Below, in pieces: positions 38,135 to 49,982 of a stretch of 64,000 nucleotides of DNA. Origin of the DNA: Lagopus muta (taxonomy: Eukaryota; Chordata; Aves; Galliformes; Phasianidae); NCBI RefSeq assembly GCF_023343835.1, contig NC_064449.1, forward strand, positions 4,811,778-4,875,777. The letters run 5' to 3'. How positions within the stretch are numbered: position 1 is the stretch's first letter; each line of letters starts with the position of its first letter. The translations under genes were made by a program, and so were the position numbers. Under the pieces are notes generated by a model. That model searched no databases. It had not been told where the DNA came from and saw nothing but the letters and a program-made list of their open reading frames with translations.

Positions 38135-39606
38135 TAATCCCTTTGGAAAGAAAACCATAAACCCCCTTGTGAATAAAATAAATTCTAACTAATCTTGGCT
38201 TTGTGAAGGGTTAGTGTGGATCTAAGATTTAGCTAATCCCACAAAAATGACTCAAGAAGGAAATCTGATTTCTCCATCTCAGGTGTAGATTTGAGGTGGT
38301 TATGATCTCCATTGTGCCGAAGCCTCTGGTGCAGGGCAGGGGGAGGACAGCCATCCCCAGCACAGAAATGGACTGGAGGATTAACTCCTTACAAGAAGCA
38401 AATTATCCCTTTCTCTGGCCAAATGAAAGCTTTCCCATCAAAAGAGAGCTGTCATATCATACAATATGAGAGAGAAGAGAGCTCAGCTTAATAAAAGGTC
38501 ATTTTTAATGAGAGCATAGCCTTTAGCTGCACCAGAACTCTCTGCAAAAGTTGTCTTATTTTCTGCTGAAAGCAGAGAAATTGTATTTTCTCTTCTTTTT
38601 TCCCCCCACCTTCATTGCCATAATCAGAACAGTAATACAGATGCTTCATCTAGCATGCTCTTGGTAAGGATTCAAATCCCTTAATAAATTAGATGATGGC
38701 CATTCACAGCATATTGGTGGCCTGGCTTGGTGGTACAGTTCAGTGGCACATCTTGGTGGCACACAAGCACTTCTCTCTCAGCTGCCCGTGGGGAGGCGTG
38801 TTGGATGTGTCCTGCTCACAGTGTGGAGAGGACGTGGTACCAGGACTGAACACTCCCTGGGAATCACCATGGAAGGGATGGGTGCCCGCACTGAGCCCAG
38901 CAAGATGAGCAGCCTGGGGACACAGTCTTGCAGGAGAGGGCTGAGCTCAGGTTGCTTAAACCCGAGTTCTCTTGCCCTGTAGAGCTGTGCAAGCCAAGGT
39001 CTGCAGCAAGGTGCAGGAAAGCCACCTGGTGAATGGTGCTGCTGGGTGCTGTGGGCAGGGCAGTGTGGTGCCAGCGACACGGCAGTGAGAGCTGTGAAAC
39101 TGCTGTGCATCAAATGTCAGCAGTTTTTCTTCCATCCCTCTATTTTGCTTCTCTTTTGGCTATTGAATTTGTAACATAAATTATAACCAATTCAATACAA
39201 GGGGAAAAGCTCCATGTAGCCTGCTGGTACCCACCCCCAGCTCCCAGCCCTGGCATGAGTACAGTGTGGGGCCAGGTCCTGCTCCCCAAATCAGACCCGT
39301 TCTGCTCTCAGCTGTACTAATCATACGGCTGAAGCAGATTAATCCCCGTTCCCCATCCTTCACAAAGGGCCTTTCCCCGCTCCCTGCCCATCCCTGCCTA
39401 TTAGTGCCTTTGCTGATTGCTTTTTTTCCATTTCTCCCATACCTTTCACTTCAGAAAATGGACCGGTAATGCTTCTTTTATCAAAGAATTATGTGATTTA
39501 GGATCCAGATCTTACAAAGGAGACTTTTGATAGCTGCTGTAATCAATCCCAATCGGCAGACACCTCTCTGCCCCCTGTTACCGGAGAGGAATAAAGGAAG
39601 GGATTA
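38135..39606. promoter_or_regulatory. Group of five K50-homeodomain hexamers (TAATCC/GGATTA)
   Basis: TAATCC at 38135-38140, 38234-38239 and 39340-39345 (the last as GATTAATCC), and GGATTA at 38378-38383 and 39601-39606. The GSC2 product has lysine at homeodomain position 50, the residue that selects this hexamer. Autoregulation or input from OTX/GSC is inference. Confidence 0.4.
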
Positions 39607-39899
39607 CCGATGTTGTGTTTACGGCAGCTGTGGGCGATAGGATCTGGGCCATTTCATGTTAGAAAAGGAAGGGAAAATAAAACAAGAAGGAAAAAAAAAA
39701 TGCAGACAAGGAAGGACAATATAGATATAGATAAAAAGAAAAGAAACGGGCTCTTATCATTTCCTTATTGGTTAAGGAGATTCCAAAGCCATTATAGAAG
39801 ATTAGCAAAAAGGTTAATCTGCTTTAGCCGCTCGCTTGTCAAAAGTGAATTTCGAGGGTTTGAAAATCCTAGGGTGAAACGGCAGAAATCCCCTCCCGC

Positions 39900-40200
39900 T
39901 CCCTGCAGGCACGGGCTGCGCTCTGAAGGTCCCCGAGCTCAGGATCCGGCGCCGCGGGATGGAGCTCCGCCGCTCAGCGCTAGGGGGCGCTGCGGCGCGG
40001 CTGCGTGCCCCGGTGCCGCCTCTCCGCCCGCTCCGCTCCGCGCCGCGCCATGGGTGCCGAGCGGGAGGCGCGGGCCTGCGCCGCGTTCTACGGAGATGCG
40101 GGGCGGTGCGGGCCGGGCCCCGCCGTGCTGTGCTGCGTGCGATGCCTGCGGCAGTTCGCGGGGTGAGCGGGGCCGGGCCGGGCGGCTGGAGCGCGGGTTG
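39900..40200 (+). promoter_or_regulatory. CpG-rich promoter and first exon of the THADA-family gene
   Basis: High CpG density covers the start codon at 40050, which sits in the strong context CGCGCCATGG. A CTCF-like core (GCGCTAGGGGGCGCTG) at 39977-39992 lies about 60 bases upstream. No TATA box is seen. Confidence 0.7.
39977..39992 (+). promoter_or_regulatory. CTCF-like motif
   Basis: GCGCTAGGGGGCGCTG differs from the CTCF core consensus CCACTAGGGGGCGCTA at only two or three positions. It lies at the THADA-family promoter. Confidence 0.5.
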
Positions 40201-43200
40201 GGGTACGGCGCTTCGGAGGAAGGGGAGCCCATGGTGGGGCGCTTTTCCCCGCGTTTGTTATGCGGGCTGCGGGTGGGGGAGATGGGAGCGTGGCAACCGC
40301 GTGGAGCTGCGGCACTCCTAGCTGAGTTCAAGTCGAGTCTGGGTATCCGTACCACTACAAGCTGGGTCACCTCCTGTGCATCCCCAATGGAGGTGGAGCA
40401 GCCCTCGCCCAACCCAAATCCCCAGCCGCATTAAGCAGGGGCACCCCCAGCACAACCCTCCTGCAGCCCGGGTATCCCCACCCCAACCCCTTCCGAGCTT
40501 GGGCACTCCAGCTCTAACAAGTTGGGATGCACCCATGCTAAGCTCCATTCCACCAAGGTACTCCCACGGCAAACCAGCCCCGTACACCCCACCTCGTCTC
40601 CATCCCATTGCAGGAGCACAGCCAAGCGGTGCCGGGACAGGCATCTGGAGGAGGCCCTGCAGCTGGCACGGGAGCTGGGGGAGGAGCTGCGGGCGCTGGG
40701 CGAGACGGAGGTGCGACCACTGCTGCGCTGTGTCCTGGCCTTCCAGCTGGAGGCAGCGGGCAGCTCCAGCGCCTTCCAGAAGCTGGAACAGGTCCGTAAC
40801 GGCCCCCTATGAGTGATCGTTAGGGTCCTTCTGGGGCTGAGTGGGGGGTCTCTCAGCAGATTGTAACCCAGCTGGCCGTGGGCCATGAGGCTGTGCTGGC
40901 GCAGGAGGTGGGCACGATGCTGGCCAGGCTGACACCGCACGGAGAGGTGAGAACAGCTGGCATGTGGATGCCACCGTGCCCCTGGTCCCCTGCCTTTGGG
41001 GTCACTGTGGAAGGGAGCTGGTTACGGGAGCTTTGGAGGTGATTTTGCCCCATGCATTGTGTGGGGTGTGAAGGGTGCCTGTCCCTCTGCCCCCCAGGTG
41101 CTGTCCTCTGAGGACCTTCAGGCAGGTCAGTTGCTACTCTTTGACCCCTTGCCCATCCCTGGGAGGGACACGGATGACACTGTGCCCCTCCTGCAGTATG
41201 CATGTTCATAGAGGAGAGCAGCCTGGGACGTCACCACTGGCAGCAGAACCTGGCCCCACTCCTGCAGCACCTGGCCCGCACGCTGAGCTATGTGTTGCAG
41301 GGCCAAGCAGCACCAAGTGGCACCTGGAGCTGCCTGGCTGTCAAGGTGGGAGCTTGCCTCAGGAAAGCATGCATGTTTTTTGGAGGTGAGCTGTGCTGGA
41401 GGCCATCCTCACTGTCCCCTCCATTCCTCCAGGCCTGCCTCCAGCTCTTCCAGATGATGCCAAAGGATGTGGCCCCACTGGTGTGGAGTACAGCAGCAAA
41501 GGATGAAGCCCTGCAGCGCATCCTGGGGCTGCTGCTGGAGGCAGTGGCAGGGAAGGTGCGTGCGGTCCTGGTGCTGCAGGGGCAACTGATGTCCCCAGTG
41601 GAACATTAGAGCATCAGAGGGATACTCTGTAGCTGCCCACATAATGCATAGAGGCTAGAGATGTGCATTTGTTTTCTGTGTCCAGGCCCTGAGCAAGGAT
41701 GTGCGGCTGCTGGCAGGCACGGCACTCAGCATGCTGCTGAATACAGCCCCACAGCCTGAGAGCGGGGCCAGAGCTGCACTCGCCCTCTTCCAGCTCGTGG
41801 ACAGAGGTGTGTGCTACGATGGCACTGGGAAGAGCCTCAGCAAAGGGACTGAAAGGGGACAGGACACTCACCGTCAGTCAGAGTTCTGCTGCTGTGTCCA
41901 CTTTCAGGGGCCACCGAGTGGATGGATGGTGGAGTTTGGTTCTCTGTCCCATTTAATGCAGCCATTTCCCAGCAGGTGCAGGGGAGCTGAGAGTTGGGGA
42001 GCTGATGGTGGAGGCTCACAGCGTCCCAGAGTCAGATGGGCTGGAGAGGCTGGTGCTGAGCAGGGGACTGCTGACGTGCTGCCGTGCGGACATCCTCTGC
42101 AGCCAGTTGGAGGGCAGCACCTGCCAGGTATGAGGGCTTACTCCAGGGTCAGAGCCCCTCACCCAGCAGTGGGAGTCTGGGGTAAAGTCACTACTGACAC
42201 AGCAACCTGCTCTGAATCACACAGCAAAAGCTGAGCTGCTCTCCTGGAGCTGAGGGCTGCTAGGCAGTCACATAAAGCTCACATGGATGCCAAGCTTTCT
42301 CCTGTTTTGTACTGAGGCTTTTTTCCCTTGGAAGTCCCCATCTGCCTGCTCACTGACCACTGTGCTTCTGCAGGCCTGCCTGCTGCTGGATGTGCTCTTT
42401 CCCACCGTGTGCACCCTGAGCAAGGAGCAGAAGGACTGCCACTACCACTGCTTCCAAGGTAGGAGACAAACCTGCTGGTGGGGCTGCCAGTGCTGCTCCA
42501 GTCCATTGAATGCCATCCCCCCTGGGCTGTATCTGTCTGGGCTGATGGCTCCCTGAGCCCCACAGCCCAGCTGAGCTCAGCACTGGGGCCTGTCCACTTC
42601 CAGTGCTGGTGCTGTGGCTGCGGCGCGTCCAGGAGAACCTTCCTGAGCTCTGGCACCTGCAGGGCAGCCGCCTCCTGGCCAAGGATGCCAAGCTGCTGCA
42701 GGAGCTCACTCGGCTGTTATGGGACAATGCCGAAGCCCCGGTAAGGCTGGAGAGGGCACCCCCAGCACTGCTGCAATGAGATGAGCCATCTCCTGCCATC
42801 CCCAGCTCCCTAACCCATGGCTGCCTTTTAGAAGTACGTGGCGACAGGGTCTCTTCTAAAGCAGGAATTCAGAAGGGAAACCTTGGTTTCCATCCTTCCC
42901 CAGGTGGAGGGTGTATCTGAGTTCATCCAGAGCTCCTTCAGACTCCTGGTGGAGATCTACCACCTGGAATGCCAGCATTTTAAGGACCAGGAGAGACCCC
43001 TCTACCAACAGATGCTGCAGAGAGCAGTCTCAATGCCGTGGCAGATCAAGGCCAGATATGTGCCCCTGTGTGCCATTGTTCCCTACGTGGGCAGCCAGCA
43101 GGTAGGGGATGGCAAGGTTGCATCCCTATTAGCGATGCAGTGGGTAGAGGTGGCTCATCAGGTGCTCATGGCCTTTCCCATAGGTGCTGGACGCCTGCCC

Positions 43201-46200
43201 CATGCTGCCACAGCACCTCCTGAACTGCCTGGCTACCAACCACCTGTGCCCCACGGCCACTGAGCTGTACAGGGCCCTGGTTCAGCAGCAGTGCTCCCAG
43301 GGGCAGGGTGACGAGCAGGCTGAGCTCTGGGCACAGCACTGGCTGCCACTCTTCAGCCAGGCGCTGCGTTCACCCCTGCCCATCCTGCACAGCAACGCCA
43401 CCAACCACCTCCTGCCTTGGACGCTGCGGCAGCTCCCAGCTGCTGGCACACTGCTGGCCGCTCAGTTCAGTGGTGCGGACGCAGCCGCACTGCGGGCCTG
43501 GGTGTCACTGCTGCGGGTGCAGAGGAGCACAGCTGGGGTCACAGCGCTGCGGGCTGAGGAGGCAGCACGGCTGCAGGCCTGCCTGCGTGCCCGTGAGGAA
43601 GGAGTGCGGCTGGCAGCACTGGGGCTGCTGTGCAGTGGCCCCAGGCACAGCCTGGCAGGCGCTGAGGAGCGTCTGCTGCGGGAGTTCCTGCCCCTCAACC
43701 TCAACTGCCACACGTCTGCCTTCCGGCAGCTGCTGCAGGCAGCCCTGAAGAAGGTGCTGGGGCGGCTGCGGGACGGTGCGCTGGCACGGCTGCGGGGGAA
43801 GGACCCCAAGGAGCCAAGGGGCGAGGGAGTGGGACAGCTGGCACAGGCTGTAGGTGAGATGGCCACCATAGCACTTCCGAACAGCCCTAGGGGCCTGGCA
43901 GGCAGGTGGCCACGGTGCTGGGTTCTCCATTTGCAGACTTTGTGGAGTGGCTGCTGCAGCTTTGCATCTCCTCGCTCACCCCCTGGGCCAACTACCAGAG
44001 GAAGAAGACGGCTCTGCTCCTGCTGACGGCCATTCTGGAGACCTGTACAGACACCTGGAGCCCTGAGAGGAAGAAAGGACAGCCCCCACGTGAGTAGGGA
44101 CACCCCAGCCAGACCACCCCTGGACTCTCGGGCTGTTCCTCTGCCCTATTTCACCGCCTTCATCCTCATCCCTGCAGGGACGATGGCCACGCTCTTGGCC
44201 CATGCCAGGCAGAGTGGCTGCTGGGACTTCTTTTCCCAGCCCAACCTGCTGGCACTGCTGGGCTGCCTGCAGGACAGTACCAACGAGGTGGGTGCCACCT
44301 GCTGCCCTACTCCCCCCAACCCATCTCCCCATTCTCACCTCTCCTCCTCTGGCAGATCAGGGACATGGCCTCAGAGTTGCTCATCCGCTACTTCCCTGCA
44401 CCATTCCCTGAGACCCTCACTCCAGCACTGCTCCAGTTGGCCCAGGATGCCCTCAGCAGCCCCCGCGTGCAGGAGGCCGAAGTCGGAGCAGTGCTTATGA
44501 AGACAATCCTGCAGAAGTACGAGCGTGGGATGGGCAGGGCAACTCTTGGCAGCCTAAAGAGTTGCTTTGGCTCTGCAACAGTGGAGGCAAAGTAGGGCTG
44601 GGGCCTGCACACCATCAACGTCCACCTCTTGCTCCAGGTCAGACAGCAGCACCCTGAAGCTCCTGGCCCTGGAGGCCAACACAGCCCAGACACTGACAAA
44701 CCGCAGCCTATACTTCGCCCAGCACCTCCTGTGGGTACTGCAGACCCAGCTTGCCACAGCTCAACAGAACCTGCTGCAGGCAGCAGCCATAGCACCAATG
44801 CATGGTGCGTGCCTGGGCTCTGGAGGAGCTCCATATTCCCTCTCCAGCCATACATCTCATTTTTGGAATGTCAGATGGCCCCAAGCCCTGCCGTAACATG
44901 AGATGGGTGTTGTTCAGGTGTGCTTGCAGCCCTGCGGAGGTGCCTGCTACAGGTGCCTGAGGTGGTCACCTGCATGCAAACAGCAGAGTCAGCACAAGGC
45001 TGGCAGGAGTTGCTCAGCAGCCTGGTGGGCACTGCAAGGGACATCACCTCCCTGCTGCTGGGGGCTCTGCAGAGCCAGCAGGGGCCTGAAGCTGAGCAGC
45101 AAGGTGAGAGAGTCCCTGCAAGGAGCCATTTTCACCTCTATTACTGCTATCTTGGACTCAGCTGTGAGCTCCAGCAGTCCTCCACACTGCCAGGAGCAAC
45201 CTTTCTTAAGGCTCAGATGAAGCTTCCTTTTGCAGTGGCTGCTCCATCATTTGCAGACATGGGGAATGCAATTGGCTCACTCATCATGCTGGGGAAGGGC
45301 CAACGGGAGGAGGAAGAGGACTCAGTTCTGCTGTCAGAGGAGCACAGTCTGATCCTGACCTGCTGTTGGGTGTCAGTGAAGGTAGGAGCATCTCCCCATG
45401 GTACAGCCCAGTTGCTGGGCATCTACCCTCACTGGTGACAGGGGGCAGAGGAGCAGTGTACTTACCTGGAGGCTACCATAGCTTTTGCTTCTCTCCTGGG
45501 AAGTGGAGTGGAAGACAAAAGATGGAGAGACCGCAGCTTTCCATCTCCAAAAGCAACCCCCCCCTTCCTCACTGCTCTTTTATAGCTCAGCTGCTTTCCC
45601 AGCACTGATAATGCCCAGCTGGGCAGGAGCTGGGCTGGCCCTCCTCACAGCCCTGCAGCTGTATTGAGCTGCACTGAAGGTACCTGTCACAGCTCCCTTC
45701 TGACAGCACCCATCACAGCCTCTTACCTAAAGCCTGCCCAGCAACAGCCTGGAAAAAGAACATTTCTGCTATGCAGGGCATGCAGCAGGCTGAGAAAATG
45801 CTGCAGAGGCTGTGTGCTCAAAAGCATCTTGGTGGTCATGGGCTGAGCAATAGCAGTCCTTGCTGGGCAGCTCTGCCACGGTGGGCGTAGGGAGGACAGA
45901 AGTGTTGGGCAGCTCTGCTGCCTCCTCCACACCCTGGCTCTCCCCAGGAAGTTGGGCTGCTGCTGGGAGGCCTGGCTGAGCTGCTGCTGTCATCCCCTGG
46001 AACAAAGCACCTCCTGCCCCTTGCCAGCCTGCAGACAGCTGCAACAGTCTTCCAAGAGATCCTGCTGCGGTGCCGGCACTGGGTAAGCACATGGCCTGCC
46101 TGGGGTGAGCTCGGCCTCTCTCCCACCCTTCCTGATCCATCCTGCAGCCCTGGGGGCTGTGGGAGGGTGGAGAGCAGGGAGTCCTGACATCGCTCTGCCC

Positions 46201-49200
46201 TAGGGAGCAGTGGAAGGCTGCAGCATGGGCTTCACCAAGTTCTGTGCTGCTCTGCTAAACCACCCTGACACAGAGATGCAGGTGATACCACAGATCATAC
46301 TGGACCAGGTACTGTGCCTGTTCCTGCTTGCGTTCCACTCATCTCCAGCATCCGTATCCTCCAGCCCTGGGGAGATGCTGCAGGCTGGTGCTGGTTGCTC
46401 CCTGCAGGGAGGCTGCGGGCTCCACCAGGCAGGTTTCACCGGTCTGGATGGGCTTTGTTTCTCAGGGGTTAGAAGCACTGAGTGGACCCCGGAGCAGCTC
46501 AATAACGCGCCGTGCTGCCGGCTTCCCCATGCTCTTCCTCTGCATTGTCAGTGGGGAAAACCCAGCCCAGGCACGTCCACTTCTGACCCGCTGCATCCAG
46601 ACACTGCTGGGACTGGCCACCATGGCCCTGCCACAGGATTGGGACCAAACCCTTGACCTCCCACAGGTGACTGCAGTGCACACTGATCCCTTTGCCATTA
46701 AAGCCAGCTTGGGAATGGGGTGGTCTGCACAGAGCCCCTCAGAGGGATCTGTCTGCATTGGCTACTGCAGCATGAGGCTGTTGGTGCCTGGTGCAGCACG
46801 GCTGAGCTCACACACTCTCTTTCAGGTGTGTGCCCTGCACGTGCTGCAAACATTGGTGCGCGGTGCAGGGCTGGGCACTGCGCTGCTGCGGCATGCTACA
46901 CCAATGGTGGCCCTGGCACTGCAGGGACTGAGCTCGCCTTGCTGGGCCATGAGGAATGCGGCCATCCAGCTCTTCAGTGAGTACCCCAGCCCTGCAGCGG
47001 TGCCCATGGGGAAACAGGAACCAGAACTGCACTCCAAAGCACGGGTGCACATCCTCATCCCTTCTTTTGGGTGGATCCCAGGACTGGAACGTGGCATTGC
47101 CCTTCAGGAGTGTTTGATGTGCTCCCTCCCCACAGGTGCTCTCACCACACGGCTGCTGGGCCAGAAGCAGAGCAGTGCTGAGGGCTGCCTGGTGGAGGGG
47201 CTGAGCCTGCCCGCATTCCTAGGGCAGCACCCACAGCTGGGTGCTGTGCTGCTGGCCGAGCTGGGAGCAGCTGTGCCAGGGGGACCTCACCTGCGTCCTG
47301 CACTGCACGCCATCCTCACACTGCTGGCACAGCTGCAGCCTGGCCCCGATGACCCCAGTGGGTAAGGCAGAGTGCTGGCAGTAGATGTTCACTCCTCGGT
47401 GTGTCACCACACTGTGCCTGTTTTACTCCGTAGTCCCTCCACTCACTTTCTGGAGCCGCTGCTGGAGCTGGCAGGGAGCCCCATCTATGCCGTGCGAGCC
47501 ATGGCTGCCAAAGCTCTGATTCCTGTCGTCCCACCGTCCCAGCGCCCGGCTCTGCTTCTGCATCTGGCCCAGCAGCTTCCTGCACCCGGGGGGATCAGCT
47601 CACACAACACCCTGCATGGGCACCTGCTGCAGATGCAGGCACTGCTGGCCCCCCACCCAGGCACCGACGGGTGAGTGACCCTGCATTGCCCCATGGCTGT
47701 GGTGCCTCTCTGTCTGGGCCCCACGGTGAGGGTGTGTGTCCCCACAGGCTGCCTGCTGAGGCCTTGCATCCCGTGGCCCTGCAGCTGGAGGCGCAGGGTT
47801 GGCTGCTCAGCCCTGCCCAGCGCTGCCCGCTTGTCCGTGCCGCCTTCCTCCAGGTGCTCGCCCTCCTGCCCAGTTCCCTCAGCCCCAGCTTCACACAGAG
47901 CATCTGGGATGCTGTCAGTGCTGAGCTGGGCAACCTCAAACTGGGCAGGGAGCCGGGCTGTGCTGAGCTGCAGGTACTGCTCCTGTTCCCTGCTGTAAAG
48001 CTTAGGGCATGGGAGGTGGGAGCCCATCCTTGTCCTGTGCCCAGGAGCAGAGCACTGAGAGAAGGTCTCTGTTTCCCTCCAGGTGGGTGCAGCTATTCTC
48101 CACCAGACTATGGCCCGCTTTGCTTGCAGTGAGGCAGCCCGACAGGCTGACAGCAAGAGAATCCACACTGTCTGCTCACTTCTGCAACATCCGCACCCCG
48201 ATGTCCACCTTGCTGTGCTGAGCTGGGTGACCGATGGGAAAAGAGCAGAATGCGAGGAGCTAGAAAGGGCCCTCCATCTGACACTGCTGGTACAGTGGGG
48301 CTCAAAATCACAGATCCAAAGTGGGACACTAATGCACAGTGGTCCCTCCTTGTCCCTCATTGACCTCTTGGGAGGAAGCACAGCTTCAGTGCACCCTCAG
48401 GTGCTGCTCAGGACAGCGTTTCTGAGGGCTTTGCTGATGGGGAGTACTGACCTTGTCCATTCTTTCCTACTGTTGACCAGGAGAACTTACAGTCAGTGCT
48501 GCAAGACAGAGGGAACAAAGAGTTCCTGAGATTGTACCTTGAAGCTCTGATGCATCTTTGCAGAAGCTGCCCATCTTGGTCTCGGGAAGCTTCCCAGAAG
48601 CTCCAGGGCTCTGCCTTAGCATGTGTGGAAATACTGCTCCTTGTGATGGAGACGGAGCGCCCTGGTCCAGAGCTCCTCTCCCAGGCGCTGTGTGCTGCCA
48701 GCCTGCTGCTCACTGTGGGGTAGGGCTGTGGGATCAGAGCCCTGGGCTTTGTGCCTGGGTCCTGTGACCTCCAGGTGGTCCGTAAGCCAGGAGCTGTGTG
48801 TGACCACTTCCTCTGCTCCACTCAGGTTTGGGGCCGAGAATGCCCTGCTGGTACAGCGGTGGTGCACGATGCTGGAGGCGTGTGGCCGACCCGTGGCAGA
48901 TGAGGTGCTGCGGCTGGCAGCTGCGTGCTCCCTGCAGACAGCAGGCACCGAGATGCTGCAGCAATGCCGGGGGGCTTCTTGCCCCTGGCTCGTCCCTGTG
49001 GCACTGCGGTAGGTCCTAAGCGGCCCTGTATGTGTGCTCCCTCCTCTACTGCACCCACTGGGCATGCAGCAATGCTTTCCTTCCTCCGCAGGGTGATAAA
49101 CATGAGCATTCACCTCCTGCAAGATGAGGACCCTGATGTACGGCATGAGGCTGCAGGCTTTGTGAGCCTAGTCCAGCATGGCCGGGGGCAGCCGGGAGGA

Positions 49201-49982
49201 GATGGCTGCATCTTTGTGCAGGGCAACGTGGGGCTGCTGAGCCTCCTACAGCTCCTCCTGGATGAGTTTGGGCATCACCCCGAGACCTTCAGCTCACTGC
49301 TGCAGCACGTGCCCCAGCCCAACCTCAGGGCCATCATAGAGGACCTGGAGGCTGACACGTGAGTACAGCCCCCTGCAAGGGTTGGGAAGGGAGGAGCATT
49401 GGGTGGCAAGAGGTTTTATGTCCCCACTGCTCCCCTGCAGCCCCCCCAGCCTGTACAAGGAGGATGAGCCCAATGTGTTTGCAGAGCCAGCCGCCCTGGC
49501 GCAGCAGCTGCTGCCCTTCCTGCTGCAGCTCCTGGAGAAGGCTCCCAGCTCTGCCCTGCACTGGCTGCAGGCTGCAGGCCCCGGTGTGCTGCAGGACCTG
49601 CACTACTGCCAGCAGCGATGGAGCCACGGTATGGTGGCAGCCCTGGGCTGGGAAACCTGTGGTCCCAAAGAGCCCAGTGCTCACTGGACCTTCTGTTACT
49701 CTCCCTGCAGAATCAGCTGCACGCTGCTGGATGAAGGCGCTGGGCTGTGCCATGCTGCGTGCTGCCTTGGCCCTGCTGCTGGTGAGGGCACAGCTGGTTG
49801 CCCGTGTGCTCCGGGTGCTGGGTGACAAGCATGGAGCTGTGCTGGGGTTAGACTGTGGTGCCCAGGAACTGGAGCAGGAGCTGGCTCTGGTGCAGGTGCT
49901 ACTGGCACAGCACGGGCTGGGCCCTGCTCCCCGACAGAGCACTGTGCCGGCAGAGCAGGGAGAAGCACATGGGGACGGCTGA
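40050..49982 (+). CDS. THADA/Trm732-family protein (THADA-like paralog), complete, 31 exons, 1,866 aa
   Basis: The family acts as partner of the FTSJ1/Trm7 2'-O-methyltransferase for position 32 of tRNA anticodon loops. Exons: 40050-40162, 40614-40791, 40860-40946, 41098-41125, 41197-41345, 41433-41555, 41686-41806, 41976-42127, 42374-42458, 42604-42740, 42904-43101, 43184-43853, 43937-44089, 44178-44287, 44356-44516, 44638-44804, 44918-45103, 45236-45381, 45948-46082, 46204-46308, 46466-46666, 46826-46976, 47136-47361, 47434-47670, 47748-47973, 48083-48289, 48481-48719, 48826-49008, 49092-49358, 49441-49628 and 49711-49982. All junctions keep phase, summing to 5,601 nt. The protein is helical and leucine-rich (HEAT/ARM-like). 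The DUF2428 region spans about residues 940-1190 and holds ITRRAAGFP at 1081-1089, where THADA has RRSAGIP. Further THADA-type stretches are VCALHVLQTLVRG, CWAMRNAAIQLFSALTTRL, SPIYAVRAMAAKALIPVV and DEDPDVRHEAAGF. It is too diverged from THADA to be that ortholog, so a paralog is inferred. Confidence 0.93.
45382..45947 (+). other. Largest intron (18) of the THADA-family gene
   Basis: 566 bases, while the other introns after the first are about 70-250 bases. I see no repeat or extra exon in it. Size compression and high GC are typical of genes on avian microchromosomes. Confidence 0.7.

Larger units (their letters stand above)
37892..40049. other. Intergenic, GSC2 upstream region and THADA-family promoter
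   Basis: About 2.2 kb between divergently transcribed GSC2 (minus) and the THADA-family gene (plus). It holds a TATA-like element for GSC2, five K50 homeodomain hexamers (listed separately), and from about 39.9 kb a CpG-rich promoter. No exon was recognised. Confidence 0.7.

Noticed and set aside
39610-40434. A 274-codon plus-strand open frame across the THADA-like promoter
   Set aside because: It is in a different frame from exon 1, runs over the exon 1 donor, and has no homology.
43462-44103. A 213-codon minus-strand open frame
   Set aside because: It is the antisense shadow of THADA-like exons 12 and 13.
47485-48381. A 298-codon minus-strand open frame across the THADA-like gene
   Set aside because: It is antisense to five in-phase THADA-like exons. 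High GC removes stops, and it has no homology or splice support.
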